NCBI GenBank assembly: GCA_003194525.1
Contig: NBIV01000010.1
Span: 1 to 64,000, forward strand
DNA: 64,000 bases
Direction: 5' to 3'
From: Gracilariopsis chorda
Taxonomy: Eukaryota > Rhodophyta > Florideophyceae > Gracilariales > Gracilariaceae
The translations under genes and the position numbers were made by a program. Shown in pieces: positions 39,983 through 50,501 of this stretch (its first letter is position 1; the number at the start of each line of letters is the position of its first letter). The notes beneath the pieces were generated by a model. That model was not told the DNA's origin, searched no databases, and saw only the letters and a program-made list of their open reading frames with translations.

Positions 39983-40318
39983 TTAGTTTTCCGCCTTCGG
40001 CGGTGGGTTGGTTTCCTCGACAACGAGTGCTTCATCCCGTTGACGGGGGTTTCTATCCGCATAAGCGGGGGTTGCAACGGATGGTTGCGTGATCTCCCGA
40101 ATCGGGGTGTATGAAGCTTGCCGCGCACGCGGGGTCTGTGGTAGGGCATGGGAAAAGTCCGTTTTAGCACGGAGGTAGGAAGCCGTCGGGACGGAACGTT
40201 TCTCCTCTGGAGTGAGGGCCTCATAATTTGCCACTACCTTGGCCATATCCTTCAGTGAACAAATACACTGAGGTGAGGTATGGCCATGGGCATAGCACAG
40301 GTGGCAAATCAGAGCCAA
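39983..40318 (-). pseudogene. Family A nucleocapsid
   Basis: Begins MALICHLCYAHGHTSPQC, a CCHC zinc knuckle (C-x2-C-x4-H-x4-C), then a Pro/Arg-rich tail. It overlaps the capsid frame by ten bases in another frame. Its stop TAA at 39983 lies next to the start of the pol frame, which is reached by a -1 shift. Confidence 0.85.
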
Positions 40319-41307
40319 TACCGCGACACGCGGATTATTATTCCGAGTATCGGAGAAGCGAACCGCAGGGCGGGTGTCAGTCCATCCAGGCCGTTGATAA
40401 CGGGATTGACCGTTTGAAAACGGGAGTCGTTGGGTTGAACCCGACTGTTACCACCGTATAGAACGGGATCTTCTGTTCCCGTATCATGGGTCATCTCCGT
40501 CGTTGACGGTAAATCACTGGTCGGTATCGACACACCATCCTCCTGCACTAAATGCACGGTATCAAATCCCTGTTCAGGGTTCCCATCCGCAGTGAGCGGG
40601 AGTGAGGAAGCTTCGCTTTCTAGCAACAACGGCTTGGCGGATTTAGACTGATTGTTCGGAGTTCTTGCACGAAGTGCATCACCTTCCGCTCGAGCGTGTT
40701 GGACCAGCTCGAGATAGGTGATCCTCCGCTTGTCCTCCCGATAACGGGTAACTAAACTCCGGATTGCCGGTTCAAGACCATCGATGAACATGGTACTACG
40801 CTCCCCAGCGGGGTATACGTTACCACATCTGTGGAAAGCCTTGTTAAAGCGCACCGAGTAATCGGTCTCTGTCTCTCCAGCACGCTGGCGTGTATCTCGC
40901 AAAGCGAGGATAGCCCGCTGAATAGCGGTGTTTGTGGCGTAGGAGCGCAGAAGATACTGCACAGCCTTCGGCCAGCAAGTAACTCCTCCCTCGGAGGCAC
41001 GAGAAGATCCTCTGACAGAGTTGTATTGGTCCTCCGCCATTCCCCGTAAGAAATACGCTAAAGCCAAATAGGCTTGTCCCTCATTCATACCGAGGATATC
41101 GGCCTCCGCTACAAAGTGGGATAGGAAATCCAGTACTAGGACTGGGTCCTCTCCAGTAAAATACTGGTTGCGGAGCGAGAGCTGCATTCGTTTAATGCAT
41201 TCTCGCACCTTTCCCGTACCACGGGGCGTACGTCCAAGTGACGAGTCTTCGAGCCGGTAGTACCGGTATGATAAAAGCTTCCGGTAATCCGGGTTTGTCG
41301 GTTTCAA
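40309..41307 (-). pseudogene. Family A gag capsid
   Basis: 332 codons. Typical gag capsid sequence: YFTGEDPVLVLDFLSHFV, LALAYFLRGMAEDQYN, LLRSYATNTAIQRAI, GETETDYSVRFNKAFHRC, MFIDGLEPAIRSLVTRY and ELVQHARAEGDALR. It loses frame at its end (IIIRVSRYWL) where the zinc-knuckle frame takes over, so one shift divides capsid and nucleocapsid. Confidence 0.88.
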
Positions 41308-41346
41308 TTCCCGAAGACCGGGGTGTCTTCTCCCCTTCTGGCGGGT

Positions 41347-42156
41347 TCAGACCACACCTTCAGTGGCCGATGACCGCTTCGAGCGGGAGGAATAGCCTCG
41401 CTTCTCGTCCTCCGAGTCAGAGTCCGAGGAGCTCGAGCTAACCGAATGGTTTCGGGATGAGTCCGACGATGTCGAAGAATCGGAGTCCGAATATTTTCGG
41501 TGGTGTTTCCGTCGATGACGGCGTTTCTTCTTCCCAGCAAGCTGGTCGTGGTGCGATGCCTCGTTTACCGGATCATCCGGGGATGGTTTGTCCATGAGGA
41601 CGAACTGCTCCAGCGTCTCCAGGCGGGCACCAATCCGATCAAATCGGGCTCCAACTCCTTCGATGAAGGTGGCGGGTTGTCCCAAACTCTCCAACACGGA
41701 GTTGACGTCAGACCGTAAAATACGGAGTTCCTCGGCGACCTCCTTTACGGGGGTTGCCGAGACCACCTCTTGGAGGGATTTTAGTTCCCCTACAAGGGTG
41801 TCATGGGCGGTCCACAGAGCGCGGACCTGGGATTCCAGGGGAGTCCCCTGGGGGTTGTTATCGCCCATTCCACCGGGGTTTGAAGCCGCGACAGCGGGAG
41901 CGGGTCGGTGTGCCTGGGGCACTGCGGCAACAGCCGGACTCGATGCTGCATTCCCCTGCGGGGGTGATAACGAGGGCAAAAGGAGGTTCCGGGGTTCCCG
42001 GTCGGGGGTATCATTCCGCGATGAGGCGGCGCCAGTACGGCTGGAACTTGACCGTATAGGGATACGGGGTACGAACCGAACTTCGGAAGTGTCCGCGTTG
42101 TCGCGGGAGCGACTACGCGTAACCACTGGCTCCGCATCGGAGGGATTTCTCGACAT
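41347..42156 (-). CDS. Family A gag N-terminal ORF (coiled coil, basic tail)
   Basis: 269 codons from ATG 42156 (MSRNPSDAEPVVTRSRSRDN). Ser/Arg/Pro-rich first half, a coiled-coil stretch (RALWTAHDTLVGELKSLQEV, RFDRIGARLETLEQFVLM), then a basic block KKKRRHRRKHHRK and a Ser/Asp-rich tail. It ends 40 bases before the capsid ATG in another frame. Either the true gag was one protein now shifted, or the element makes a separate basic N-terminal protein. It is the first ORF inside the 5' LTR. Confidence 0.75.
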   Translation of the reverse strand: MSRNPSDAEPVVTRSRSRDNADTSEVRFVPRIPIRSSSSRTGAASSRNDTPDREPRNLLLPSLSPPQGNAASSPAVAAVPQAHRPAPAVAASNPGGMGDNNPQGTPLESQVRALWTAHDTLVGELKSLQEVVSATPVKEVAEELRILRSDVNSVLESLGQPATFIEGVGARFDRIGARLETLEQFVLMDKPSPDDPVNEASHHDQLAGKKKRRHRRKHHRKYSDSDSSTSSDSSRNHSVSSSSSDSDSEDEKRGYSSRSKRSSATEGVV

Positions 42157-42244
42157 GAGAAAATACCGTTACGAAGGCAAACGATCACGGAACTTCCGGT
42201 ATATAAAAACAAACCTCGAAAGAGGGAAAACAAAAACGGATTCT

Positions 42245-42258
42245 AGGTCGGGAGACCA
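42245..42258 (-). other. Candidate primer-binding site
   Basis: On the element strand TGGTCTCCCGACCT begins three bases after the 5' LTR end. It starts with TGG, the complement of a tRNA CCA end. I could not name the tRNA with confidence. Confidence 0.45.
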
Positions 42259-42261
42259 CTT

Positions 42262-43088
42262 TGTGGTGCAATGCCCCAAAGGGGAAAAACACCGAAAGAA
42301 GTTCGGGATCTTCCTCTCACAAGGTGAACCCAGTTGGGTAGAGCCCTCCCACAGGTGTCACGGCGAAGCCGGTTTGTAAGACCAGGGACACCTGTCGCGA
42401 CTTGCGCAGGGAGGTGAAGGCGAAGAATCGGTATCCGCGTGAGCGGGGTGTGATCCTCAGTAGAGGTATGTTTCCACGTGAGTGGGGGTGTGTGAGCGGA
42501 TGCGCACACGAGGGCCGCGGATAGCGGGAGGTGCTACCCTAAAAAGGGGAAGAAGGAAGGGCGAAGAGGAGGAAGAGAGGACGAAGTGAGTCGCAAGAGC
42601 GACGAACAGATACGGCGATGCCGGTGGACAGGACTCCCTATACAGGGCGAAACACCAATGCAATTGGAACAATTATACTCCCAGTGATGGGTCCCTTTAG
42701 ATGTGCAAGGGGGTTAGATGTCCCGTGGTTCACGGCGTTTCCCTCCAAGGAGGAGTAGAGCAGGCGCGCAAGCGGTAACAACTAGAGCCAATTCCCCAGG
42801 TTGGGGTCCCTTGTTGGGGAAGGTTTACTGGTGTGGCGGCAGTGCGCCGTCGCACTAAGTACTAGCTTCCCAGAAATGGGTGTGAAAATAATAAATAATA
42901 TTAACTAAAATACTCCACATTTCGTGGCAACATCCACTACTGTGGCCAACCGCCAATTGACCCAAAACCGTGTCCCACGTGTCCATACCCACCATTGTGG
43001 GGCGTAGTTCATATACACACTACACAACCGATAATATCGGGAAAACGATCAAGTACCAGGAATCCCTTCCTGAGGGCGTTGCACTTCA
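42262..43088 (-). repeat. 5' LTR of the complete family A element
   Basis: 827 bp, + strand ends TGTGGTGCAATGCC and GTTGCACTTCA, followed by the target duplication TCAAC. Nearly identical to 32011-32842 except in scattered positions and a patch near 42600-42650. Confidence 0.92.
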
Positions 43089-43093
43089 TCAAC

Positions 43094-44036
43094 TTCTTAC
43101 ATAAACTCAACCCATCTTGCTTGTTTTCTTGAAAAACTCTTTTGCTTTTCAAAATATTTTAAAGGATGGTGATCAGTATATATTATGAATTTGGCTGCAT
43201 GTAAATACAATCTGCATGTTTCTAATGCATACACAATAGCGAGTAACTCTCTTTCATGCGTAGAGTAGCCTTGCTCAGTTGCAGATAATTTTCTTGAAGC
43301 AAAAGCAACGGGTCTACTTAGTTCATTTTCTGTTTGTGATAATACTTCACCAATTCCTGTCTGAGATGCGTATGCAGTTAACTCATAAGGTAGTGAGGGA
43401 TCTGCACATCTTAGAGCTGGCGTATGACTTAATGGATCTTTCATTTGTTCAAACGAATCATTTTCTTTTGAAATCCATGAAAAAGGATTCGTTTTCTTAT
43501 TTAAGTCTGTGAGGTGTGAAGCAATTTTTGAAAAATCCTTCACAAACCATCTGTAGTAACTACACAATCCTAAAAAGCTTTGAAGCTCTGTTATACTCTT
43601 TGGAATTTCCCAACTCAATCTGGCTTCTGTTTTTTGTAGACTGAATTTAACTCCTTCTGTTGTACTAATATGTCCAAAATACTCGATTTATTTTTCCATA
43701 TACTTACATTTTGATATTTTGACATATAACTAATTTTTTATTAGAATCTCAAATGCTTTTCAGAGATGTCTGAGATGCTCTTCTGTGGTTTTGATATATA
43801 TTAGTATATCATCTAGATATAATAATACGAACTCGTCAAGATGTTTCCTGAATAGAATATTCATGTATGTTTGGAACCATCTAGGAGCTCCAGTAAGACC
43901 AAACGGTGTAACTAGATATTCAAACTGACCATATCTAGTTCGGAAGGCTGTCTTCTCTATATCACCTTCTCTCAATCTTATTTGATTATATCCAGATCTG
44001 AGATGAAGGGCTGAGAACACTTTTGCTCCTCCCACT
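43094..44036 (-). pseudogene. Family F reverse transcriptase and RNase H
   Basis: Two frames. 44035-43760: GGAKVFSALHLRSGYNQIRL, TPFGLTGAPRWFQ and the catalytic LLYLDDILIY. 43618-43097: thumb and RNase H (ELQSFLGLCSYYRWFVKDFS, LTAYASQTGIGEVLSQ, YSTHERELLAIVYALE, IYTDHHPLKYFEKQ). Stops and a shift lie between them (43620-43760). The RNase H continues at 32010 on the other side of the family A element. Upstream the RT is cut by the solo LTR at 44037. Confidence 0.9.
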
Positions 44037-45254
44037 TGTGGAGCAACGCCTTTTTGGCGGACTTAATGAAGATCCTAGTCATATGAGGTTGATTCCCATT
44101 GGGTTAGTGCTGCTCATTATATGAGGTTTCCCTAGGAAGAGGTGTGTCAGGATGGCCCCTTGCAAGGGGATGACACCCTGATGGGTTGGTTATGAATAGC
44201 TCTGTATGGGTCTAATCCTGACCCACTGCGCTGAATTGCCTCGAACACAAATTTTACAAGGAGCTAACCATATGAGTAAAAGTGCAGCATACTGCTGTAT
44301 GCGTAAGGCTAAGGAATACTACAGAAACGGAAATGGCTGCCAGCGCAGCCGCGAATGTAGGGCGGGTGGGCGGTCAGAGAAACGCAAGACTACCTCTCCT
44401 GTTGATGGGCATCCTGGCACACGGCTGGGTTATTTAACCACCCAGCCGCCGTCGGTGTGCCGTGATCATAAGTGGGTAACCTAATAGGTAGCCCTGCGCT
44501 AGAATGCTGGAGCGGTGGATGGGTCATTACAAGAGGTGATCAAAGATACCCTGGCCGTAACGCGTGGTACGCGTGGGAATTTCTGGCTCCGATTTCGGAA
44601 TTTTATCACTTAGTTTTCACTTTGGCCCTGACACTGGGGTCTCCACGTGTATGGCCCGTACAAGGTTTGCACTAAGTTATTTAATTATTTTTGGTAGTTC
44701 TAGTGAACTTTATTTAGGGGCGAGTGACCTCGTGGTCGCGAGTCCAAAGTAAACTTAACGAAGTGTGGCTCTAACTACAATTGCCCTCGTCGTGTTACGA
44801 CACCTCGCGGAGAGTATCCACGAGTGGTTTCCATTTACGTGTCCCCTTGGGAACGCTCAGGTCATCTGTATCACATTGCCCGTGGTGCTTCTAACTATAT
44901 TGTTATTATTGTTTGTGTATCCCTTCGAGGACAGGTTTCCGCCCCTGTATTGGGATATTTCTTTTTTTTCCCCTGGTTTCTTCGGGTCTGTGGCCTGCGT
45001 GTGCACGACCCTCGTCCCCTTTTTTTTGCTGGATGCTTTTCTGCTTTCGGAGTCTTATACTGGATACACCGAATCCGGCACCAAATCCCAATCCTGGTCC
45101 ACAACCTCTGTGGGTTGGTTATTCTTGAATCCCCCTGGGAGTTACGCCCCAAGTTTGGGCGGGACAGACGGGTCTGTTCATTAGCTTAGCTCTCGTGAGG
45201 ACAATGCTTCGAACACCTTGAGGTGCACTTCCCGCGGCCGGATTTTGCTCTACA
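44037..45254 (+). repeat. Solo LTR of a third family (B), 1.2 kb
   Basis: It interrupts family F reverse transcriptase between PLPRIDE (45270) and GGAKVFS (44033). Ends TGTGGAGCAACG and TTTTGCTCTACA are inverted repeats with TG...CA. Flanks CCACT (44032-44036) and CCACC (45255-45259) match at four of five bases, as expected for a target duplication. A small hairpin (CGCC, TTTTT, GGCG) stands just inside the left end, as in the other families. Orientation uncertain. Confidence 0.75.
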
Positions 45255-46220
45255 CCACCAGGTCTCAAATTTCATCAATTCTTGGTAATGGTACTTAATT
45301 TTTTAATCGTCTGCTTATTGAGAGCACGACAATCAATACATATTCTTAGTCCTCCATCTTTCTTTTTAAAAAAAGAACGGGGCTTCGCCAAGTGCTTATA
45401 CTTGGTCTTATGAAACCACAAGCTAATAGGTCTGCAAGCTGTCTTTTCATTTCTTGTAGTTCCACATTTGACAACTTATAAATTGTTCCCATTTTAGGTT
45501 TTGCTCCTTCTTCGAGAACTTTTCTCTTTTCAACTTCTCTATGAGGAGGTAACTCTCTTGGCCGCTTCTCTGGAAGAATATCTTCATAATCTTTTAACAG
45601 CTGTTTTAACTCAATGTTGCTTGTACTCTTAATCAAATTTGATTCACTCTTTGACTTTAACATAAAACTTTGTGTAGACTTTAACTTCACTTTAGGCCCA
45701 GACTTGGACTTGTCTGGAATTGCCTTCACAACAACATGATATATCATGGATTTACTTTTCCTTACAAGCCTCACGAATTGCTTACTGGTGAGTAGTAATG
45801 TCGGTGGGTATATGGCCTCATACCTACCAGATTCTGTGTCCAGAATAACTTGCTTACCTTCTAAGTTAATGAGCATGCGATTTGACTTCCAATCGATAAG
45901 TGGATTTCTCCCTGATAACCATGACTTGCCAAGGATTATGTCATACAGTATAAAATCTATCATATACGGATTAATGTCATATCAAACTTCAATTATTCTT
46001 TAGAGTTAGCACACTTGAACTCCCGTTCATAGAAACGAGAGTGCCATCCCCCAATTCTGCTTTTAACTCCGACTTATTAACTTTCAGATTTAACTTCTCT
46101 GCAAACTCTTTTGAGATTATAATCTCCTCACAGCTACTGTCTACTAAGACTTTACACTTATAAGGCTTTAAACTTTTTAGTTCTCCATTGAAGATTAGTA
46201 ACTTATTATTTATCTCTCAG
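45255..46220 (-). pseudogene. Family F protease and reverse transcriptase N-part
   Basis: Upstream part: YKCKVLVDSSCEEIIISKEF, an aspartic protease whose D-S-G is now D-S-S, then GDGTLVSMNG. 45963-45346: DIILGKSWLSGRNPLIDWK and the RT start LADLLACGFIRPSISTWRSP, VLFLKRKMED, then shifted LRICIDCRALNKQTIKK up to the solo LTR. Stops near 45300 and 46000 and shifts make it dead. Above about 46220 the frame is lost at the insertion that contains the Helitron. Confidence 0.82.
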
Positions 46221-46494
46221 ACTTCCTTTCTCTAACTGGGGAAAATGGCCATATCTTCATAGTTTTATTTTCTTTATGGTGGATAGAAATCCTATCCTGA
46301 ATTCTCTTTCTGTGCTTTTGACGATGTAGGTAATCATTATGAGTTGACAAGAGGAAATGGCCTTCGGCCGCGTGTGGCACTCTGTGCCGCAGTGGAGGAG
46401 TGATAAACAGCGGTGAGAAGAAAAAAGGGTGGAGAAAGCAAAAACAGAAAAGCAAGTCGTTTAATTCAATGAATGAAGAACGCAAGATATATGA
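46221..46494. other. Junction of family F and Helitron, hairpins
   Basis: No gene. On the - strand (Helitron 3' side) there are hairpins GGATAG/CTATCC near 46283-46300, GGCC/GGCC with loop TTC at about 46360-46371, and GGCAC/GTGCC with loop TCT at about 46375-46390. Helitrons carry a hairpin near a CTRR 3' end; I could not fix the exact terminus. Confidence 0.4.
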
Positions 46495-48045
46495 TTACGG
46501 TTGTGGAGGGATGCAGAACTGAATTGCTTCAGACAGCGCTGGGTTTGCGATCGGCACGGGCATGGAATGAATTGTGTCCGCATTCGCGGATGTAAGGTGC
46601 AGGTCATGCGGAAGCAGCACATGGTCATTCCTTCGAACGCGCGACAATGCGACATACAACAGACCGGCGCAGAAGAGGTTGGATTGCACATCTACAACCA
46701 AGACATCGAACGACTTTCCCTGTCTATTGTGAACGGTAGCTGCAAACGCGAGACGAATGGGGAACTGCCTTCGAATCATGCGAATGTCTGCGAAAGAAAA
46801 CTCGAAGTCGATACGATGCAGGAGCTGTCGTTCCAGCACCTCTCCGTTCTTGTCGAATCGAGCTACCTGCTTCGTAAACTGATCGACACGCACGACTACG
46901 AACAGCTTTCCATTGACCACAGAAGGATGCAGCATGTTCCAAATGGCCATAACTGGAACAATAATCTTCAATTCCAAGTTATGAGGTGATACTCCGGTAG
47001 GCGCATACTTATATGGAAACTCGGGAACAAAAGTATTGGTGACGTTGGGCTCTGAGTATTGTCCGCCGTCAGGTTGTACCGTCGTAGCTGACAGAAGAGT
47101 GGAGCGTTCACACGGAAACAGATCCAGCGCTGCCGCATTGTGTTCGTCGACCAACTGGTTTGTGGACGCAATGGGCATTTTGCTGAGATCCACATCCTCC
47201 TTGCGCCGTGTTGTAAACCACTTCCACAGGAATTGGTAAGCATTTTTCATTCCACTGATAGATCCGAGAGGGTAGTGGAGCGTTGTTGGATATTTTGGTG
47301 CGTGCAATGGAACGTAAAAACGACGGAAATGCCGGATCATCGGCTTGGCGTACTTGTTCGGTGAGGTACAGTACTTGAACCGAGCATAATATCCACAGAC
47401 CATTCTTCCACAGCACAATTCGTTGAGAACCTTTGTGTGCACTCGTCTCACATTTGTACTTAGCTCGGCCTCCATGTACACCTGCGGCACAACCGGAAGC
47501 AGCTGGGAGTAGTCATCGGACAGAACGATGGTCAAGCCAGCAAACGGAGGCGGGTTTTCCATTCCGCTGCAGTAAAGAACTTCGAGCAAGGCCTCCATGA
47601 GTTCAAAGACCTTTCGTGGGAGCATGGACGCCTCATCCAAGAAGAGCAGTTGGATTTCGCGTAGCAGTTCGGCCCGTTGAGATCGGGGACCTTACTTTGA
47701 CAAAGTGGGTGTAGTGCCGCTTGTACTGTCCTTGTCAGCTACAACCAGTCCGAGCAGGCTATGTAAATTGCAGCCACTCTCGTACAAAGATGCTGCAATG
47801 CCTGTTGTAGCAGTAATTTCGGCGAGCATTCCTTCCGAATCAGCGATATCACGAAGGAGGTTGAGCAAGTATCTCTTTCCGGTTCCTACGGATCGTTGCA
47901 CAAATAACACGTTTCCAGGAGTGCTTGCTTGCTCTTGCAGCGCCTGCCATTGTTGCAATGCGGCAATGAAAGTGTCAATGACTTGGTTTTGGCGAGGTTT
48001 TAGGGTGGCGTACCTTGACTGCAACTTTGACGCATTTCGTAGCAC
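46495..48045 (-). pseudogene. Helitron helicase domain
   Basis: 48045-47692 has the Walker A region NVLFVQRSVGTGKRYLLN, where the usual GTGKT has become GTGKR, and TATTGIAASL. 47640-46495 continues with MDEASMLPRKVFELME (motif II DEASM), GLTIVLSDDYSQLLPVVP (motif III), LAFAATVHNRQGKSFD and LLYVALSRVR (motifs V and VI). This is the PIF1-type helicase of Helitrons. A stop or shift at 47640-47692 splits it. Element sense is -. Confidence 0.88.
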
Positions 48046-48124
48046 TCGCGCCTCTCGAGTTATTGTAGCCTTGACTGCAACTTTGACGCATTTCGTAGCA
48101 CTCGCGCCTCTCGAGTTATTGTAG
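48013..48124. repeat. 56-bp perfect tandem duplication
   Basis: 48013-48068 and 48069-48124 are identical 56-base units starting CCTTGACTGC. The duplication lies at the start of the helicase region of the Helitron and shifts its frame. Being perfect, it is recent. Confidence 0.9.
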
Positions 48125-48872
48125 CTCGCTTCCCTTCAGTCAATGCTGCATGATCCTGCTGTAGGTGTTGAGAAAAGAATCTGTGATAGCGAAGCAGTCA
48201 GCCACCGTACAGGTCTGAGATCTCCACCACACGTCGATACATTCCTTGCTTTCGATGCTGCTCATCTCCTGTATATGTGTCGTGACAAAGCGCCTCCCAG
48301 TTTTCGACGGCCATTTTCTCTGGGTCTGCGTCTTGTTGGTATAGTGTGACAACCAGACTTCGTAGCTCAGAGGGCGTGCTGAAGATATGCACAGCTTCTT
48401 GAAATACAATATCAAACTCAGATCCTTCCACGAGCAGTCCGATTGAAATTGCGGTTTCACGATAAGTTTCATACTACTGTTCATTGAAAGTCCTTGCGTC
48501 TTCATAAGAGCTCGGGGCGTGATTTATAAGCAGGAAGCGCAGAGCAAATACCTCAATGTCCTACGGTGTAACACCTCTGATCCTTGCGACGCACTGCTCG
48601 TCTTCCGTGCGCTCTACCACGTACATGGGCGGATCGCAGTCGTCTGTGGGCATCTGAGTGCTGTCTTCGTCATATTGGTTGAGCACACGGGCAGGAAGAG
48701 TGCCATACAATCCCACCTTTTCAAAGTACGCAAGGTAGTCGAGGTTCACATATGCTTCGGGCCCTGCAAAGTTTCTCTCCAACGTAGACGGCTGCGATGC
48801 GGAATGGATTTGATTTGGACCTCTGAGCAGAAACTTTTGCTCTCCTTCCAAGTGAATGGCCAGTTGCTTTAC
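48125..48872 (-). pseudogene. Helitron Rep-helicase linker
   Basis: Frames 48851-48561 and 48431-48198 match the region between Rep and helicase of Helitron proteins: MEGEQKFLLRGPNQIH, LDYLAYFEKVG and STPSELRSLVVTLYQQD (compare the LR-LF-T-L motif). Broken by shifts. Confidence 0.7.
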
Positions 48873-50063
48873 TTATGGTACGAAGTGAACATGTTGAAAC
48901 TCGAAAATTCTCCAAGCTGCGTTGACGGCGCCCACCACACGCGCTCGCATGAATGCTCGAATGTCGTTCTGCACCTGTAGCACTTGTTGCTGTTCGTTCT
49001 GTGTCCCTGTTTCGTTAGCACCACTCCCATTGAGCACTAAGTCCTGAGCTTTGGGCTGCTTGAACTCGTACTTCATCAGATAAGCCACTGCGCCCCCTCC
49101 TTGCGTGAGTTCTACGTTGATATGAGAGCGGTACTTTTTGGTCAGAGTAAGGTTGTACGGCACAATCCTGAGGTCTTGTTGCCTTCGTCTGCGGTAGATC
49201 ACGCGATTCGTGCCATCTTCAATGTACCTCTTTGGCACAATCATGTTTCTGTCGTATCCAAACTTGCAGCGCCCAGCGCCATTCTGACAATAGATGGAGT
49301 GGCGGTGCCTGTGCATGGAATGAATGAGGGAACGCAACGCGTCGTCTTGGCTTGGAAGTGGAAGTTCTGCACGAATCAGCTCTTCGAGCCACACGAGCAT
49401 GTGGTGATGAGGCACAATGCGCTCTTGAAACTAGGGATTTGATGCAAGCCCGAGGCACTTCATTCCACAAATGTGCTCCAAGTTCTTCTTCAAGTCCTTC
49501 ATGAAGTCATTTGGGTACTGGATGTACACCCTTGCAATCAGAATCGGTGCGTCAAATGGTCAAGGGCGGCTACTCTGTGCCGTAAATGCGCCACGATTAG
49601 TGTTGTCCATCCCAAGTCGCTTGATATCCTCTTGCCAGATGTTCATGGTGATTGCAATGAACAGAGAAGGCGGTCTTCTCCGTACTACGATCACCTGTAC
49701 ATCCATGCGCTTTTTCGTCCAGTACGCTGCTGAGTTGACCGAGTTATTGGGCAGAAATATGCGTCCCATTTGTGCGAACTGTGATGGTGACACATGACCT
49801 GATTGCTGTTGTGCTTGCTGGATCTCTTGCTCTTGTACAATACGTGCCTGGTATTCTCTCTTCAGGAAACGTAGTCGCACGTCCTCAATATTTGTATGCG
49901 TGCAGAGCATCCACATATATATCAATGGTCCACTGTTTAGAAAGATTTTGTCTGAGTACGGACGTCGCTTCGTGTTCTCAGCCCAGGTGAGCTTTCGTCG
50001 CTTCCACTCGTTGATGCTGAGACCTGAGCTTTGCTGTATGGAGTTTATTGCATCCCGAAACAC
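48873..50063 (-). pseudogene. Helitron Rep domain
   Basis: 50063-49560 has GRIFLPNNSVNSAAYWTKKR and PPSLFIAITMNIWQEDIK (the RIILP ... FIT-TCNP-W region), then 49415-48873 has MPHHHMLVWLEE (the two-His metal site of the HUH Rep), YRRRRQQDLRIVPYNLTL, YRSHINVELTQGG and VNAAWRIFEF. So a rolling-circle initiator, degenerate and split by a stop near 49420-49560. The two active-site tyrosines that should follow are not identifiable to me with certainty. Confidence 0.85.
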
Positions 50064-50408
50064 GCCGATTTCAAACGGTTCGTGCTGATCACCGTATTGG
50101 TAGAGAAGAGGGAAAGTGCCCTTCTCTGCAAGTTTGGATGCCAGTTCTAGAAGTCAGTACCGCACATGCTCATTGTTTGCGGCAATCGCAATCGCCCCTG
50201 CTCCATCAGCAGCAGCAGTCGTCACTGCACTATGCTCTTCGGTAACCGTTCCTTCTACGAAGCGCGGTACTTGAGACTCCACTCGGTACAGGCCAGTCGG
50301 ATCAACCACGAGCTTTCCCATCATGGATGGCCCCCCACCAGGAACATCTTCAGGCAGAGAGCCAGCACCTGCATGGGGAGCACTGACTGTAGCACTTCGG
50401 GTTCGATC

Positions 50409-50501
50409 GTATCCACGTACGACTACTCTTTGTCCCATCGTATCCACGTACGACTACTCCTTGTTCCATCATATCCACGTACGACTACTCCTTGTTCCGC
50501 T
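50409..50501. repeat. 31-bp tandem repeat, three units
   Basis: The core ATCCACGTACGACTACTC begins at 50411, 50442 and 50473-50474, giving a 31-base period. Lies in the Helitron between the N-terminal region and Rep. 31 is not a multiple of three, so the repeats also change frame. Confidence 0.8.

Larger units (their letters stand above)
32011..43088 (-). mobile_element. Complete family A chromovirus, 11.1 kb, with antisense gene
   Basis: Bounded by two LTRs (32011-32842, 42262-43088) and a perfect 5-base target duplication TCAAC (32006-32010 and 43089-43093). Element sense is the - strand: 5' LTR, gag, protease, reverse transcriptase, RNase H, integrase, chromodomain, then an ORF on the opposite strand, polypurine tract, 3' LTR. 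It inserted into the RNase H domain of the older family F element. By eye the LTRs differ at a few percent of positions, partly clustered near 32345-32390, so the insertion is fairly young, yet gag-pol already carries several frameshifts and a stop. Confidence 0.93.

Noticed and set aside
41588-42379. + strand 263-codon ORF running into the LTR
   Set aside because: Opposite strand of gag; no conservation signal, ends in LTR sequence. Unlike the 3' antisense gene it has no second copy in the window to support it.
46501-46989. + strand 162-codon ORF
   Set aside because: Complement of the Helitron helicase frame.
50409-50501. CRISPR-like array
   Set aside because: Contiguous 31-bp tandem repeats without unique spacers, inside a Helitron.
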